Below, in pieces: positions 9,233 through 19,487 of a stretch of DNA of 64,000 nucleotides. Position numbers and translations under genes: made by a program. The stretch is from Pseudomonas alkylphenolica (GTDB taxonomy: Bacteria > Pseudomonadota > Gammaproteobacteria > Pseudomonadales > Pseudomonadaceae), in contig NZ_CP009048.1 in the NCBI RefSeq assembly GCF_000746525.1, forward strand, positions 1,090,501-1,154,500, written 5' to 3'. The notes beneath the pieces are model-generated. The model was not told the DNA's origin, ran no database searches, and worked only from the letters and a program-made list of their open reading frames with translations. Position 1 is the stretch's first letter; each line of letters begins with the position of its first letter.

Positions 9233-9739
9233 TCAACGAATCGCCACCGGCCCCACATTGCCCTCGATAGCCTGCTTCAGCTCCGGCCGCATGCCTAGCA
9301 GAAACCCCAGTTCCGCCACCACGAACAACGGCCCGATGATCAACCCGCTCAGATCATCGACAAAGGCCGGCTTGCGCCCTTCATAGTGGTGCCCGACAAA
9401 CTGGATCACCCAGCCGACGACGAACAGCCCCAGCCCCGCACTCAACCACACCAGCGTGCTTTGCGCGGCCAGCACCTGGCCGGCCCACAGACACAGACCG
9501 AGCAACAGGGCCATGATCAAGCCAAACTGCTGGTCCAGGCGCAGGTAGAACCACCCCGTCGCCAGCGCCACCAACAAGGCTGGCGACAGCCACATCCCGG
9601 CCAGCTCCAGCCCCGGACGCGATAACAACACCGTCACCGCAACCACGATCATCGGAATGCCGACGAAGTGCGTGGCGATATTGCGTGGGTCACGGTGGTA
9701 GGCCGCATATTGACTGAGGTGTTCGACGAGGTTTTTCAT
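9233..9739 (-). CDS. DUF962/Mpo1-like membrane protein
   Basis: A 168-residue protein with about four hydrophobic segments. The N-terminal HRDPRNIATHFVGIP carries the conserved H-x(n)-N-x(3)-H pattern of the DUF962 family. A later QFVGHHYEGRKPAF supplies the second conserved histidine pair. Yeast Mpo1 of this family is an Fe(II) dioxygenase acting on 2-hydroxy fatty acids; the bacterial role is not established. It is divergent from the Crp/Fnr gene at 9830 across 90 bp holding a perfect palindrome, so it may be controlled by that regulator. Confidence 0.8.
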   Translation of the reverse strand: MKNLVEHLSQYAAYHRDPRNIATHFVGIPMIVVAVTVLLSRPGLELAGMWLSPALLVALATGWFYLRLDQQFGLIMALLLGLCLWAGQVLAAQSTLVWLSAGLGLFVVGWVIQFVGHHYEGRKPAFVDDLSGLIIGPLFVVAELGFLLGMRPELKQAIEGNVGPVAIR

Positions 9740-9792
9740 TATTGTTCCTCCTGAAGGGTGACGTGAGCTTGCCCTGCAGACATTCCGGCTGT

Positions 9793-9810
9793 CTGTCGGC
9801 TAGCCGACAG
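9793..9810. promoter_or_regulatory. Perfect 18-bp palindrome between divergent genes
   Basis: ctgtcggctagccgacag is an uninterrupted dyad 20 bp before the Crp/Fnr start codon. A second inverted repeat (cagaca...tgtctg, 9777-9795) overlaps it. It is a good candidate operator for the adjacent regulator, by position only. Confidence 0.45.
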
Positions 9811-9829
9811 AGTTGACCTTCGAGGCGTT

Positions 9830-12119
<2,290 letters not shown>

Positions 12120-12944
12120 TCAATAGGCAAGGTAGGACAGGGGCAGGTTGTGGATCTGTGCCGGCGCGGCCGGCAGGTAGCGGTCGTCGGCGGTCAGTTC
12201 GTGCAACAGCGCTTCGCGCAGACGGTGGAAGTCGTAGCTGGAGCGCTGGCGCGGGTGCGCCAGGTCGATACTGTTGATGCGCTTGATACGTCCCGGCCGT
12301 GGCTCCAGCACCACCACACGGTCAGCCAGGAACAGCGCTTCCTCGACATCGTGGGTCACCAGCAGCGTGGTGATCCGTGCGCGTTCGCGGATCGCCAGCA
12401 GTTCTTCCTGCATCTGCTGGCGGGTCAGCGCATCAAGGGCACCGAAGGGCTCGTCGAGCAGCAGAATCCGCGGGCTGGCCACCAGGCCGCGGGCAATCGC
12501 CACGCGCTGGGCCATGCCACCGGAGAGCTGATGCGGGTAGGCCTGGCTGAAGTCCTGCAGGCCGACCAGGGCGATGTACTCGGCAATCCGCTGCTCGCGT
12601 TCGCTGCCAGTCAAGGTGCTGTTGACCAGGCCCAGGGCGATGTTTTCGTGCACGCTCAGCCAGGGGAACAGGCGGTGTTCCTGGAACACGATGCCGCGCT
12701 CGCTACCGATGCCGGTCAGCGGCTGGCCGTCGATCAGGATCTGGCCCTGGTAATCGTTATCGAGGCCGATCAACAGGCGCAGCAGGGTGGACTTGCCACA
12801 GCCACTGGCGCCGACAATGGCGACGAACTCGCCATCGGCGATCTGCAGGTTGAAGTCGCGGATGGCTTCCAGCTCACCGCCAGCTACGGCGAAGTGTTTG
12901 CCGACCTGATTGAAGCTGACCAACGGATGGGCAATGGCGTTCAT
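12120..12944 (-). CDS. atsC: Sulfate ester ABC transporter ATP-binding protein
   Basis: A 274-residue ABC ATPase of the nitrate/sulfonate/taurine importer group. It has Walker A GASGCGKST, a Q-loop in GIVFQEHRLFPWL, signature LSGGMAQRVAIARG, Walker B ILLLDEPFGALD and an H-loop in LLVTHDVEEA. I chose ATG 12944 (MNAIAHPLVS) because it overlaps the atsB stop by 4 nt; the longer open frame upstream is antisense shadow of atsB. Partners are AtsB and the AtsR binding protein. Confidence 0.92.
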   Translation of the reverse strand: MNAIAHPLVSFNQVGKHFAVAGGELEAIRDFNLQIADGEFVAIVGASGCGKSTLLRLLIGLDNDYQGQILIDGQPLTGIGSERGIVFQEHRLFPWLSVHENIALGLVNSTLTGSEREQRIAEYIALVGLQDFSQAYPHQLSGGMAQRVAIARGLVASPRILLLDEPFGALDALTRQQMQEELLAIRERARITTLLVTHDVEEALFLADRVVVLEPRPGRIKRINSIDLAHPRQRSSYDFHRLREALLHELTADDRYLPAAPAQIHNLPLSYLAY

Positions 12945-14536
12945 GCTCGTCTCCAGCGCGTGGCGCGCGATTCGATGTGTTGTCCGAGGGCGCCCAACAG
13001 CGCGCCGGTGAGGCCGACCAGGAGCATCCCGGCCATGATCAGGTCCATGCGCAGCAGTTGCTGGGCGCCGATCATCAGGCTGCCGATACCGCCGCCGGAG
13101 GGCATGAAGTACTCGGCACCGATGGTGCCCAGCCAGGCGTAGATCAAGCCCACGCGCAGACCGGCAAAGATGCCCGGGGCTGCGCCGGGCAACACCAGGC
13201 GCAACAGGCGCTGACGCAGGTTCAGGTGCAGCACCCGCGCGGCTTCTTCCAGCTGTGGTGAGCGGTTGGCGACGCTGCGCTGGGTGGCGATGAACAGCGG
13301 AAAGAACGCTGCCAGGCCGACAAATACCCATTTGGCCAGCTCACCGAGGCCGAACCAGGCCGTGAGCAATGGCACCCAGGCGAAGATGGCGATCTGCCGC
13401 AGACCGGCCAGGCTCGGCCCCAGCAGGCGTTCGGCAGGTCGGGACAAACCCAGCCACAACCCCAGCGCAAAGCCCAGGCCACCACCCAGCAGCAAACCCG
13501 CCAGGGCGCGACCGACACTGACCGCCAGGGCTGCCGTCAGCGAACCGTCGAGCACCCCGCTCCAGGCAGTACTCACCACCTGGACGGGCGCCACGAGGAT
13601 GTTGCTATCGACCCACTGCAACTGATTTGCCAGCTGCCAGACCAGCAGAAACGCCAGCGGCAACAGCAAGGCCTGCAGGCGTTCGCGGCCATGCAGATGC
13701 TGCACCCGCAGTTCAGCGCCGGGCGGATGCGGCCAGTGCACCAGCCGGCGATCCAGCCAGCCGAGGCCACGGTCCATGGCAAAACCGAGCAGGCCGATTA
13801 CAGCGATGCAGACGAAAACGATGTCGAGCATGAACAACTGCCGAGCCCAGACCATCAGGTAGCCGATACCTTCACTGGAGGCGAGCAGCTCGACCGCCAG
13901 TAATGATGACCAGCCGGTGGCCAGGGCCAGGCGCACGCCGGCGAGAAAGGCCGGCAGTGCTGCGGGCAGGATCAGCTGGGTGATCAGCAAGCGGCGCGGC
14001 AACTTGAGCACGGCGGCTGCTTCGCGCAGACGCGGCTGTGCGTCACGCACGCCGACCAGGGTGTGCAGGGTCACCGGCACGATAATCGCCTTGACCAGCA
14101 CCACCAGCTTGAGCAGCTCGCCAATGCCGAACAGCACCATGAACAACGGCACCCAGGCCAGCGTAGGGATTTGCGCCAGGGCGTTGAAGGTGGGCAGCAC
14201 CAGGCGTTCGGCGCGACGGCTGCAACCCAGCCAGGCACCCAGCAGGGCACCGCTGCTGACCCCCACTGACAAACCGATCAGCAAGCGTTGCAGGCTGATT
14301 GCCAGATGCGACCACAACTCACCGTGGGCCAGCTCCTGCGCGCTCTGCCAGACCAGGCTTGGTGCTGGCAGTATCTGTTCGCTCATCCACTGGTTGCGGC
14401 TGGCCAGCCACCACAGCAGGGCCAGGGCCAGTGGCAGGTACCAGGCCTGGAGGCGTGCCTGCAACGGTGTGCCGACTGTGTGCAGGCGTCTTGCAGGTAC
14501 GGCCAGGGGCAGGCTGGGGAGTGATGCTCGGGCCAT
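12941..14536 (-). CDS. atsB: Sulfate ester ABC transporter, fused double permease
   Basis: At 531 residues it is about twice the usual permease length. It holds two homologous BPD-transporter domains in tandem, roughly 75-255 and 335-515. Each has an E-A-A-type loop (REAAAVLKLPRRLLITQLILPAALP and LEEAARVLHLNLRQ...LPGAAP). One polypeptide therefore supplies both membrane halves of the importer. This matches AtsB of the P. putida S-313 ats system. It overlaps atsC by 4 nt and diverges from atsR. Confidence 0.92.
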   Translation of the reverse strand: MARASLPSLPLAVPARRLHTVGTPLQARLQAWYLPLALALLWWLASRNQWMSEQILPAPSLVWQSAQELAHGELWSHLAISLQRLLIGLSVGVSSGALLGAWLGCSRRAERLVLPTFNALAQIPTLAWVPLFMVLFGIGELLKLVVLVKAIIVPVTLHTLVGVRDAQPRLREAAAVLKLPRRLLITQLILPAALPAFLAGVRLALATGWSSLLAVELLASSEGIGYLMVWARQLFMLDIVFVCIAVIGLLGFAMDRGLGWLDRRLVHWPHPPGAELRVQHLHGRERLQALLLPLAFLLVWQLANQLQWVDSNILVAPVQVVSTAWSGVLDGSLTAALAVSVGRALAGLLLGGGLGFALGLWLGLSRPAERLLGPSLAGLRQIAIFAWVPLLTAWFGLGELAKWVFVGLAAFFPLFIATQRSVANRSPQLEEAARVLHLNLRQRLLRLVLPGAAPGIFAGLRVGLIYAWLGTIGAEYFMPSGGGIGSLMIGAQQLLRMDLIMAGMLLVGLTGALLGALGQHIESRATRWRRA

Positions 14537-14815
14537 GGCGGAGCTCCGTGGATTGGCTATTTACATATTCCATTCGGGTATATTTTTCTAAAAATAAATT
14601 CGAATAGGTGATAAGAGACAGCATTTAAAGCAGGCCCTTAAAGCTGTATCCAATGCATTCGAGGCATATTTTCCTTGTGCCTGATGCATAGCCCGTCGCA
14701 ACCCCCATGGCTGCTTGTTTATGTGTATAAGTTATTAAAATGTAATTTATTAGTATTTATTTGTTGATCGACGATCTGGTTAGCGTGGCCGCATCACTAC
14801 AAGGAGTCGCGTGCC
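14537..14815. promoter_or_regulatory. AT-rich divergent promoter region atsB/atsR
   Basis: These 279 bp without a gene are far richer in A+T than the flanks. They include an imperfect dyad at about 14570-14608 (cattcgggtatattttt against its near complement ending cgaatagg) and an A/T tract at 14730-14762. They must carry the promoters of both transcripts. Control by the LysR protein at 15819 and by CysB-type sulfur signalling is expected from the known ats systems but not shown here. Confidence 0.5.
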
Positions 14816-15862
14816 ATGAACCTGTCGATCAACCGTGTTTTCAGTCTGTTTGCCGCTCCCGCCCTGGCCGCTGTGGTGGGCTGGTTACCGCCTTTGGCCC
14901 AGGCCGCTGCGGTCCGCGAGATTCGTATTGCCGTCCCCGATCTGAGCGCTGGCACCCAGCACTCCGGAGGCGGGGTGACGGATGTGCTGCGCAATCAGCA
15001 ATTGCTGGAAAAAGCCTTCGCCGCCGACGGCATCACGATCCAGTGGAATTACTTCAAAGGGGCGGGGCCGGTGATCAACGAAGCCTTTGCCAACGGCCAG
15101 GTCGACTTCGCCTATCTGGGCGATCTGGCGGCCATCATCGGCAAGGCCAATGGCGTCGACACACGCCTGCTGGCCGCTACCGGACGCGGCATCAAGCATT
15201 ACCTGGGGGTGGCGCCGGGCAGTGGCATCAGGACCTTGCAGGACCTGAAGGGCAAGCGTGTGGCGATCTTTCGCGGCACCGCCAGCCAGTTGTCGTTTGA
15301 TGCCGCACTCGCCAGCCAGGGCCTGAGCGAGAAGGACTTCAAGGTCATCAACCTCGATTTCAATGCCGCGGTCGCCGCCTTGGCCGCCCGGCAGATAGAC
15401 GCCACCTGGGGCCTGTCGGGCTTGACCGCGCTGCAGGAGCGCGGCCTTGCCGAGCTGCCGTTGAATACCAAAGACCTGGGGGGCGCCGGCAGTATCCAGG
15501 CCGTGCTGGTGGGTTCCGGGGCTTTTGTCGATGCCCATCCCGAACTGGTCCAGCGCCTGTTGGAAGCCCAGCAGCAAGCGGTGCAATGGCTCAGTGACGA
15601 GAACAACAAGCAGGCTTACATCCAGCTGGTTTCAGGGCTGGCCAGCTACCCGCCGGTGATTCTTGAGCGCGACCTGCAGGACGAGGTCCTCGGCCAGACC
15701 TTCCGTTCCAGCCTCGACCAGCCGTTCCTCGACCAGTTGCAGGCCTCGGTCGACCTGGCCGCCAAACAGCGGCTGATCCGCAAACCGTTCAAGGTCAGCC
15801 AGTGGCTGGCGCCCCAGGCTACCCGGCCAGCACCTGCAGCGCTGGCTGCTGATCGAGGCTGA
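14816..15862 (+). CDS. atsR: Sulfate ester-binding periplasmic protein
   Basis: A 348-residue substrate-binding protein of the NrtA/SsuA/TauA family. It has a Sec signal peptide (hydrophobic 8-30, cleavage near AQA-AAVREI) and the family block FAYLGDLAAIIGKANGVDTR. It delivers sulfate esters to AtsBC. It is divergent from atsB. Its 3' end overlaps the convergent LysR gene by 44 bp, so the last 15 or so residues are coded on both strands. Confidence 0.9.
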   Translation: MNLSINRVFSLFAAPALAAVVGWLPPLAQAAAVREIRIAVPDLSAGTQHSGGGVTDVLRNQQLLEKAFAADGITIQWNYFKGAGPVINEAFANGQVDFAYLGDLAAIIGKANGVDTRLLAATGRGIKHYLGVAPGSGIRTLQDLKGKRVAIFRGTASQLSFDAALASQGLSEKDFKVINLDFNAAVAALAARQIDATWGLSGLTALQERGLAELPLNTKDLGGAGSIQAVLVGSGAFVDAHPELVQRLLEAQQQAVQWLSDENNKQAYIQLVSGLASYPPVILERDLQDEVLGQTFRSSLDQPFLDQLQASVDLAAKQRLIRKPFKVSQWLAPQATRPAPAALAADRG

Positions 15863-16745
15863 TCAGGGTATCGATCATCGCCCGCGTCGCAGGCGACAGG
15901 CGATAACCGCTGCGGCTGACAATGCCGCAGCGGGCATTGAGGCTGTCAAGATTGGCCGGCAGGTTGCGCCAGTGCAGGCGCACCAGTCGGCCCTGCTGGA
16001 TATCGTTGGCAAAGGCTTCTTCGGTCCCGATCCCGATGGCATCGCTGCCCTGCACCAGGCTGACCAGGGTCGGCAAATGTTCGGTGAGCAGCTGCGGGGT
16101 GAAATCGGTCTTGCCGCTGAGGTTGGCCAGCAGCTTACGCACCCCCGGCGGAATTAGCGTGGTGGCCAGCGGATAGTCGAACATGTCGTTGGTCGACAGA
16201 CTGTCCTTGGCCAGCAATGGATGCCCGGGACGGCAGAAGAACAGGCCGCGGCGCGGACTCAAAGGCAGCGTCTGATAGTTCGGATCCGCCTCGAACTGGC
16301 GGATATCGGCGATGAAAAACTCGATCTCTTCGCGGTTCAGGGCACGGCTGAGTTTCTCCCAGTTATCCACCTCAAGACGGGTGTGCACTTTCGGGTGGGC
16401 CTGAAGAAACCGCGCCAGCGCCCGCGGCACCAATTGCACAGCCGCTGCCGGCCCGCAGCCGAAGTGCAGCTCGCCAGCATCGAGCTTGGTCATCTGCAGC
16501 ACTTCGCAACTCAACTGTGCCGCGCCCTGGACCAGACGCAAGGCGTGCTGCAGTACCACCTGGCCTTCGGGCGTCGGGCGCAGGTCCTTGTTGCCACGGT
16601 CCACCAGAACACAACCGAATTCCTGCTCCAGGCCCTGGATACTGCGGCTGAAGGCCGGTTGGGTGATGCCCATGGCATCCGCGGCGCGAACGAAACTGCG
16701 GTGTTCAGTGAGGGCGATGAAGTAACGCAGTTGGCGAAGATCCAT
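15819..16745 (-). CDS. sftR: LysR-family regulator, SftR-like
   Basis: 308 residues. The N-terminal winged helix-turn-helix is MDLRQLRYFIALTEHRSF...ITQPAFSRSIQGLEQEFG, followed by a LysR substrate-binding domain. I chose ATG 16745, the canonical LysR start, over the in-frame codon 15 nt upstream. It lies between atsR (convergent, overlapping) and atsK (divergent). That is the place expected for SftR, the LysR activator of sulfate-ester genes in P. putida S-313. The symbol rests on this context; CysB/Cbl-type regulators are alternatives. Confidence 0.7.
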   Translation of the reverse strand: MDLRQLRYFIALTEHRSFVRAADAMGITQPAFSRSIQGLEQEFGCVLVDRGNKDLRPTPEGQVVLQHALRLVQGAAQLSCEVLQMTKLDAGELHFGCGPAAAVQLVPRALARFLQAHPKVHTRLEVDNWEKLSRALNREEIEFFIADIRQFEADPNYQTLPLSPRRGLFFCRPGHPLLAKDSLSTNDMFDYPLATTLIPPGVRKLLANLSGKTDFTPQLLTEHLPTLVSLVQGSDAIGIGTEEAFANDIQQGRLVRLHWRNLPANLDSLNARCGIVSRSGYRLSPATRAMIDTLISLDQQPALQVLAG

Positions 16746-16927
16746 ATGCTTTCCCGGCATTCCAAAAATACGGCGAAGGTATTTGCCGTCACGAAGGCTC
16801 AGGTTTTAAATGCAAGCTCTTATTCCGTCAATGAAGCATTTGAATATCTGTTAGAGCTTATTTGCATATAGATAGCGCAAGTGATTCATCGGCAATTTTC
16901 CTAGAGCAGCCAGATGAGGGTCATACC
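16746..16927. promoter_or_regulatory. Divergent promoter region sftR/atsK
   Basis: An AT-rich 182-bp gap. It holds an inverted repeat aatgcaagctct (about 16808) / agagcttatttgcat (about 16854) whose arms flank the gaatatctgtta region. The spacing of about 30 bp resembles the paired sites of LysR regulators. Binding is inferred. Confidence 0.4.
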
Positions 16928-17827
16928 ATGAGCAATGCCGCACACGCCGTAGCGCCCGTCAGCCACGTGCTGGACATCCACCCGGTGGCCGGACGCATCG
17001 GTGCCGAGATTCGCGGGGTGCAACTGAGTGCCGACCTTGAGCCCGCCGTGATCGAGGCCATCCAGGCCGCCCTGGTGGAGCACAAGGTGATCTTTTTCCG
17101 TGCTCAGCATCACCTTGACGATCAGGGCCAGGAAGCCTTCGCGCACTTGCTGGGTGAACCGATTGCCCACCCCACGGTGCCAGTACGTGAGGGCACGCGC
17201 TTCCTGCTGGAGCTGGATGGCGAGCGCCGGGCCAATTCCTGGCACACCGATGTGACCTTCGTCGATGCCTACCCCAAGGCTTCGATCCTGCGCTCGGTGG
17301 TCGCTCCGGTGTCAGGTGGCGACACGGTCTGGGCCAACACGGCGACGGCCTACCAGGACCTTTCGGCCGAACTGCAGGCCCTGGCCGACCAGCTCTGGGC
17401 GGTACACAGCAACGAGTACGATTATGCGGCGGCCAAGCCGAATGTCACGGCCGAGCAGCAGGAAAACTACCGCCGCATCTTCACCTCGACGGTGTACGAA
17501 ACCGAGCATCCGTTGGTGCGTGTGCACCCGGTCAGCGGTGAGAAGACCTTGCTCCTCGGGCACTTCGTCAAACGCTTGAAGGGCTATTCGCTGTTTGATT
17601 CCACGCACCTGTTTAACTTGCTGCAGAGCCATGTCACGCGCCTGGAAAACACCGTGCGCTGGCGCTGGCAGGCGGGCGATGTGGCGATCTGGGATAACCG
17701 TGCGACCCAGCATTATGCGGTGGACGACTATGGCACCCAGGAGCGCGTAGTGCGTCGGGTGACCTTGCAAGGGGATGTGCCGGTTGGTGTTACCGGGCAG
17801 CGCAGCCGGACTGTTCGCGGGGTGTGA
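16928..17827 (+). CDS. atsK: 2-oxoglutarate-dependent alkylsulfatase dioxygenase
   Basis: A 299-residue TauD/AtsK-family Fe(II) dioxygenase that oxidatively cleaves alkyl sulfate esters to aldehyde and sulfate. The metal triad is visible: H106 and D108 in NSWHTDVTF, and the distal histidine in NRATQHYAVDD. The 2-oxoglutarate-binding arginine lies in RRVTLQGD. I chose ATG 16928 (MSNAAHAVAP) with agggt upstream instead of an in-frame ATG 66 nt earlier. The ats neighbourhood favours atsK over taurine-specific tauD. Confidence 0.88.
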   Translation: MSNAAHAVAPVSHVLDIHPVAGRIGAEIRGVQLSADLEPAVIEAIQAALVEHKVIFFRAQHHLDDQGQEAFAHLLGEPIAHPTVPVREGTRFLLELDGERRANSWHTDVTFVDAYPKASILRSVVAPVSGGDTVWANTATAYQDLSAELQALADQLWAVHSNEYDYAAAKPNVTAEQQENYRRIFTSTVYETEHPLVRVHPVSGEKTLLLGHFVKRLKGYSLFDSTHLFNLLQSHVTRLENTVRWRWQAGDVAIWDNRATQHYAVDDYGTQERVVRRVTLQGDVPVGVTGQRSRTVRGV

Positions 17828-17832
17828 ATCCT

Positions 17833-17913
17833 ATCGCGGGGCAAGCCCGCTCCCACAGGCATTGCACTGAACCTGTGGGAGCGGCGGTGCGACGATTCGA
17901 CTTGCCCCGCGAT
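17833..17913. repeat. REP pair with an internal insertion in one arm
   Basis: The left REP is intact. The right one is interrupted after gtgggagcgg by about 16 nt (cggtgcgacgattcga) before resuming cttgccccgcgat. It sits between the convergent atsK and porin genes. Confidence 0.85.
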
Positions 17914-17916
17914 GTT

Positions 17917-19170
17917 TCAAAGAATGCTGATCGGGTAGCTGATGATCAGGCGGTTCTCGTCAAAGGCATTGGTGCTGTAGTCGCGACGCATGGTCGAGTT
18001 ACGCCATTTGAACGACAGGTTCTTCAGACTGCCCGACTGGATCACATAGGCCAGTTCCGATTCCCGGGCCCACTCCTTGCCGTCGCTGACGGTTGCGGTG
18101 TGGACGTTGTCACCGCTGATGTAGCGGTTCATCAGGGTCAGGCCAGGGATGCCGACACCGGCAAAGTTGAAGTCGTGACGCAGCTGCCAGGAGCGCTCTT
18201 TGGCGTTGTCGAAGCTGGAGTTGTAGCTGTCGTTGGCCAGGGTGCCACCACTGGTGCCGTTGACCCGCATCCAGCCATCGTCGCCGCTGACTTTCTGCAA
18301 ACCGACATAGAACGTGCTGCTGCCGTACCGGGCCGAGAGCAGGGCCGAGGCGGTGCGGTTGTCCAGCTCGCCGGCCCGCTCAGCGCCGTCTTCCTTGCCG
18401 ATGAAATAACCAAGGTTGGCGCCCAGGGTCCAATCGCCCAAAGGCTGACTGTGGACCAGGTTGATGTACTGCTGGTTGTAGATGTCCTTGAGTTCGGCAT
18501 TCCACAGGCCGATCAGGGTGCGCTTGTCGTTGAAGCTGTATTCGCCCCCGGCAAAGTTGAAACGGTCGGAAGTGAAGGCCGCTTTGCCGTTCATCGACAT
18601 GTCGTCCATGCTCGCGTCGTTGCGCGGGCTGTTGGCGCGGAACTGGCCGCCATACAGGGTCAGACCGGCGATTTCCTGGGAGGTGATCTGCCCGCCGCGA
18701 AAGGTCTGCGGCAGCGAGCGGCCATCGTCCGAACGCAGGATCGGCAATACCGGCATCCACTCGCCGACTTTCAGTTCGGTGTTCGACACCTTGGCCTTGA
18801 GCGCCACGCCCAAACGGCCAAAGTCGTCGGCCGGGCGTCCATCGTCATGCACCGGCAACAGGTGCGTACCGGTCGTGCCCTTGCCGCCATCGAGCTTGAC
18901 CGAATACAGGCCGAGCACATCGACACCGAAGCCGACAATGCCTTGAGTGAACCCGGAGCGGGCGTCGAGGATGAAACTCTGGGTCCATTCCTCGGCCTTG
19001 CCTTGCGGGTTGGCCGGGTCGACGAAGTTGCGGTTGATGTAGAAGTTGCGCAGGTTGAGGTTGACCTTGGCATCTTCGGCAAAGCCGCTTTCGGCCGCGA
19101 GGGCCGGGAGTGCGCAAGTCATGGCCAGCAGGCCGGGAAGCAGGTGTCGTGCGGGTGCGGGTGTGCTCAT
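17917..19170 (-). CDS. OprD-family outer-membrane porin (BenF/PcaP-like)
   Basis: A 417-residue substrate-specific porin. A Sec signal peptide (hydrophobic 9-24, cleavage near ALA-AESGF) is followed by alternating amphipathic strands. The OprD N-terminal pattern NLRNFYINRNF and a C-terminal hydrophobic end (YPISIL) suit an outer-membrane barrel. In P. putida a porin gene, pcaP, closes the pca cluster just before ttgC. Here the same position is kept, but the ats genes lie between it and pcaC, so a role in aromatic acid entry is likely. Import of sulfate esters (SftP-like) is the alternative suggested by the nearer neighbours. Confidence 0.85.
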   Translation of the reverse strand: MSTPAPARHLLPGLLAMTCALPALAAESGFAEDAKVNLNLRNFYINRNFVDPANPQGKAEEWTQSFILDARSGFTQGIVGFGVDVLGLYSVKLDGGKGTTGTHLLPVHDDGRPADDFGRLGVALKAKVSNTELKVGEWMPVLPILRSDDGRSLPQTFRGGQITSQEIAGLTLYGGQFRANSPRNDASMDDMSMNGKAAFTSDRFNFAGGEYSFNDKRTLIGLWNAELKDIYNQQYINLVHSQPLGDWTLGANLGYFIGKEDGAERAGELDNRTASALLSARYGSSTFYVGLQKVSGDDGWMRVNGTSGGTLANDSYNSSFDNAKERSWQLRHDFNFAGVGIPGLTLMNRYISGDNVHTATVSDGKEWARESELAYVIQSGSLKNLSFKWRNSTMRRDYSTNAFDENRLIISYPISIL

Positions 19171-19364
19171 GTGATGTGTCTCTTGTTTTTATTCAAGCCG
19201 AAGCCATCCGCTGCGAGGTTTTTGAGTCGCAGGCCGGGCAACAGTCTTTGGGGTGTGCTTTGGAAAAGCTGCGAAGGGATGGTGCGGCGACGGGAGGGGG
19301 TGAATCAATTCGTTACAGGCGGTATTGGGCGGTAATCGAACGTTAACTGATTGGTTAAATAATT

Positions 19365-19430
19365 ATCGCGGGGCAAGCCCGCTCCCACAGTGAGAGGTGA
19401 TTTTCGGTGGGAGCGGGCTTGCCCCGCGAT
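19365..19430. repeat. REP pair (convergent, type A)
   Basis: Inverted REP copies with a spacer of about 22 nt lie between the porin promoter region and the ttgC terminator. Confidence 0.9.
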
Positions 19431-19442
19431 AAGGACCGACAC

Positions 19443-19469
19443 AAAAAAGCCCACCGCAAGGGTGGGCTT
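19443..19469 (-). terminator. Rho-independent terminator of ttgABC
   Basis: Read on the minus strand, aagcccaccc-ttgc-ggtgggctt forms a 9-bp GC-rich stem followed by a run of T. It lies 19 nt past the ttgC stop. Confidence 0.9.
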
Positions 19470-19487
19470 CTGAAGCACAAACCTGAC

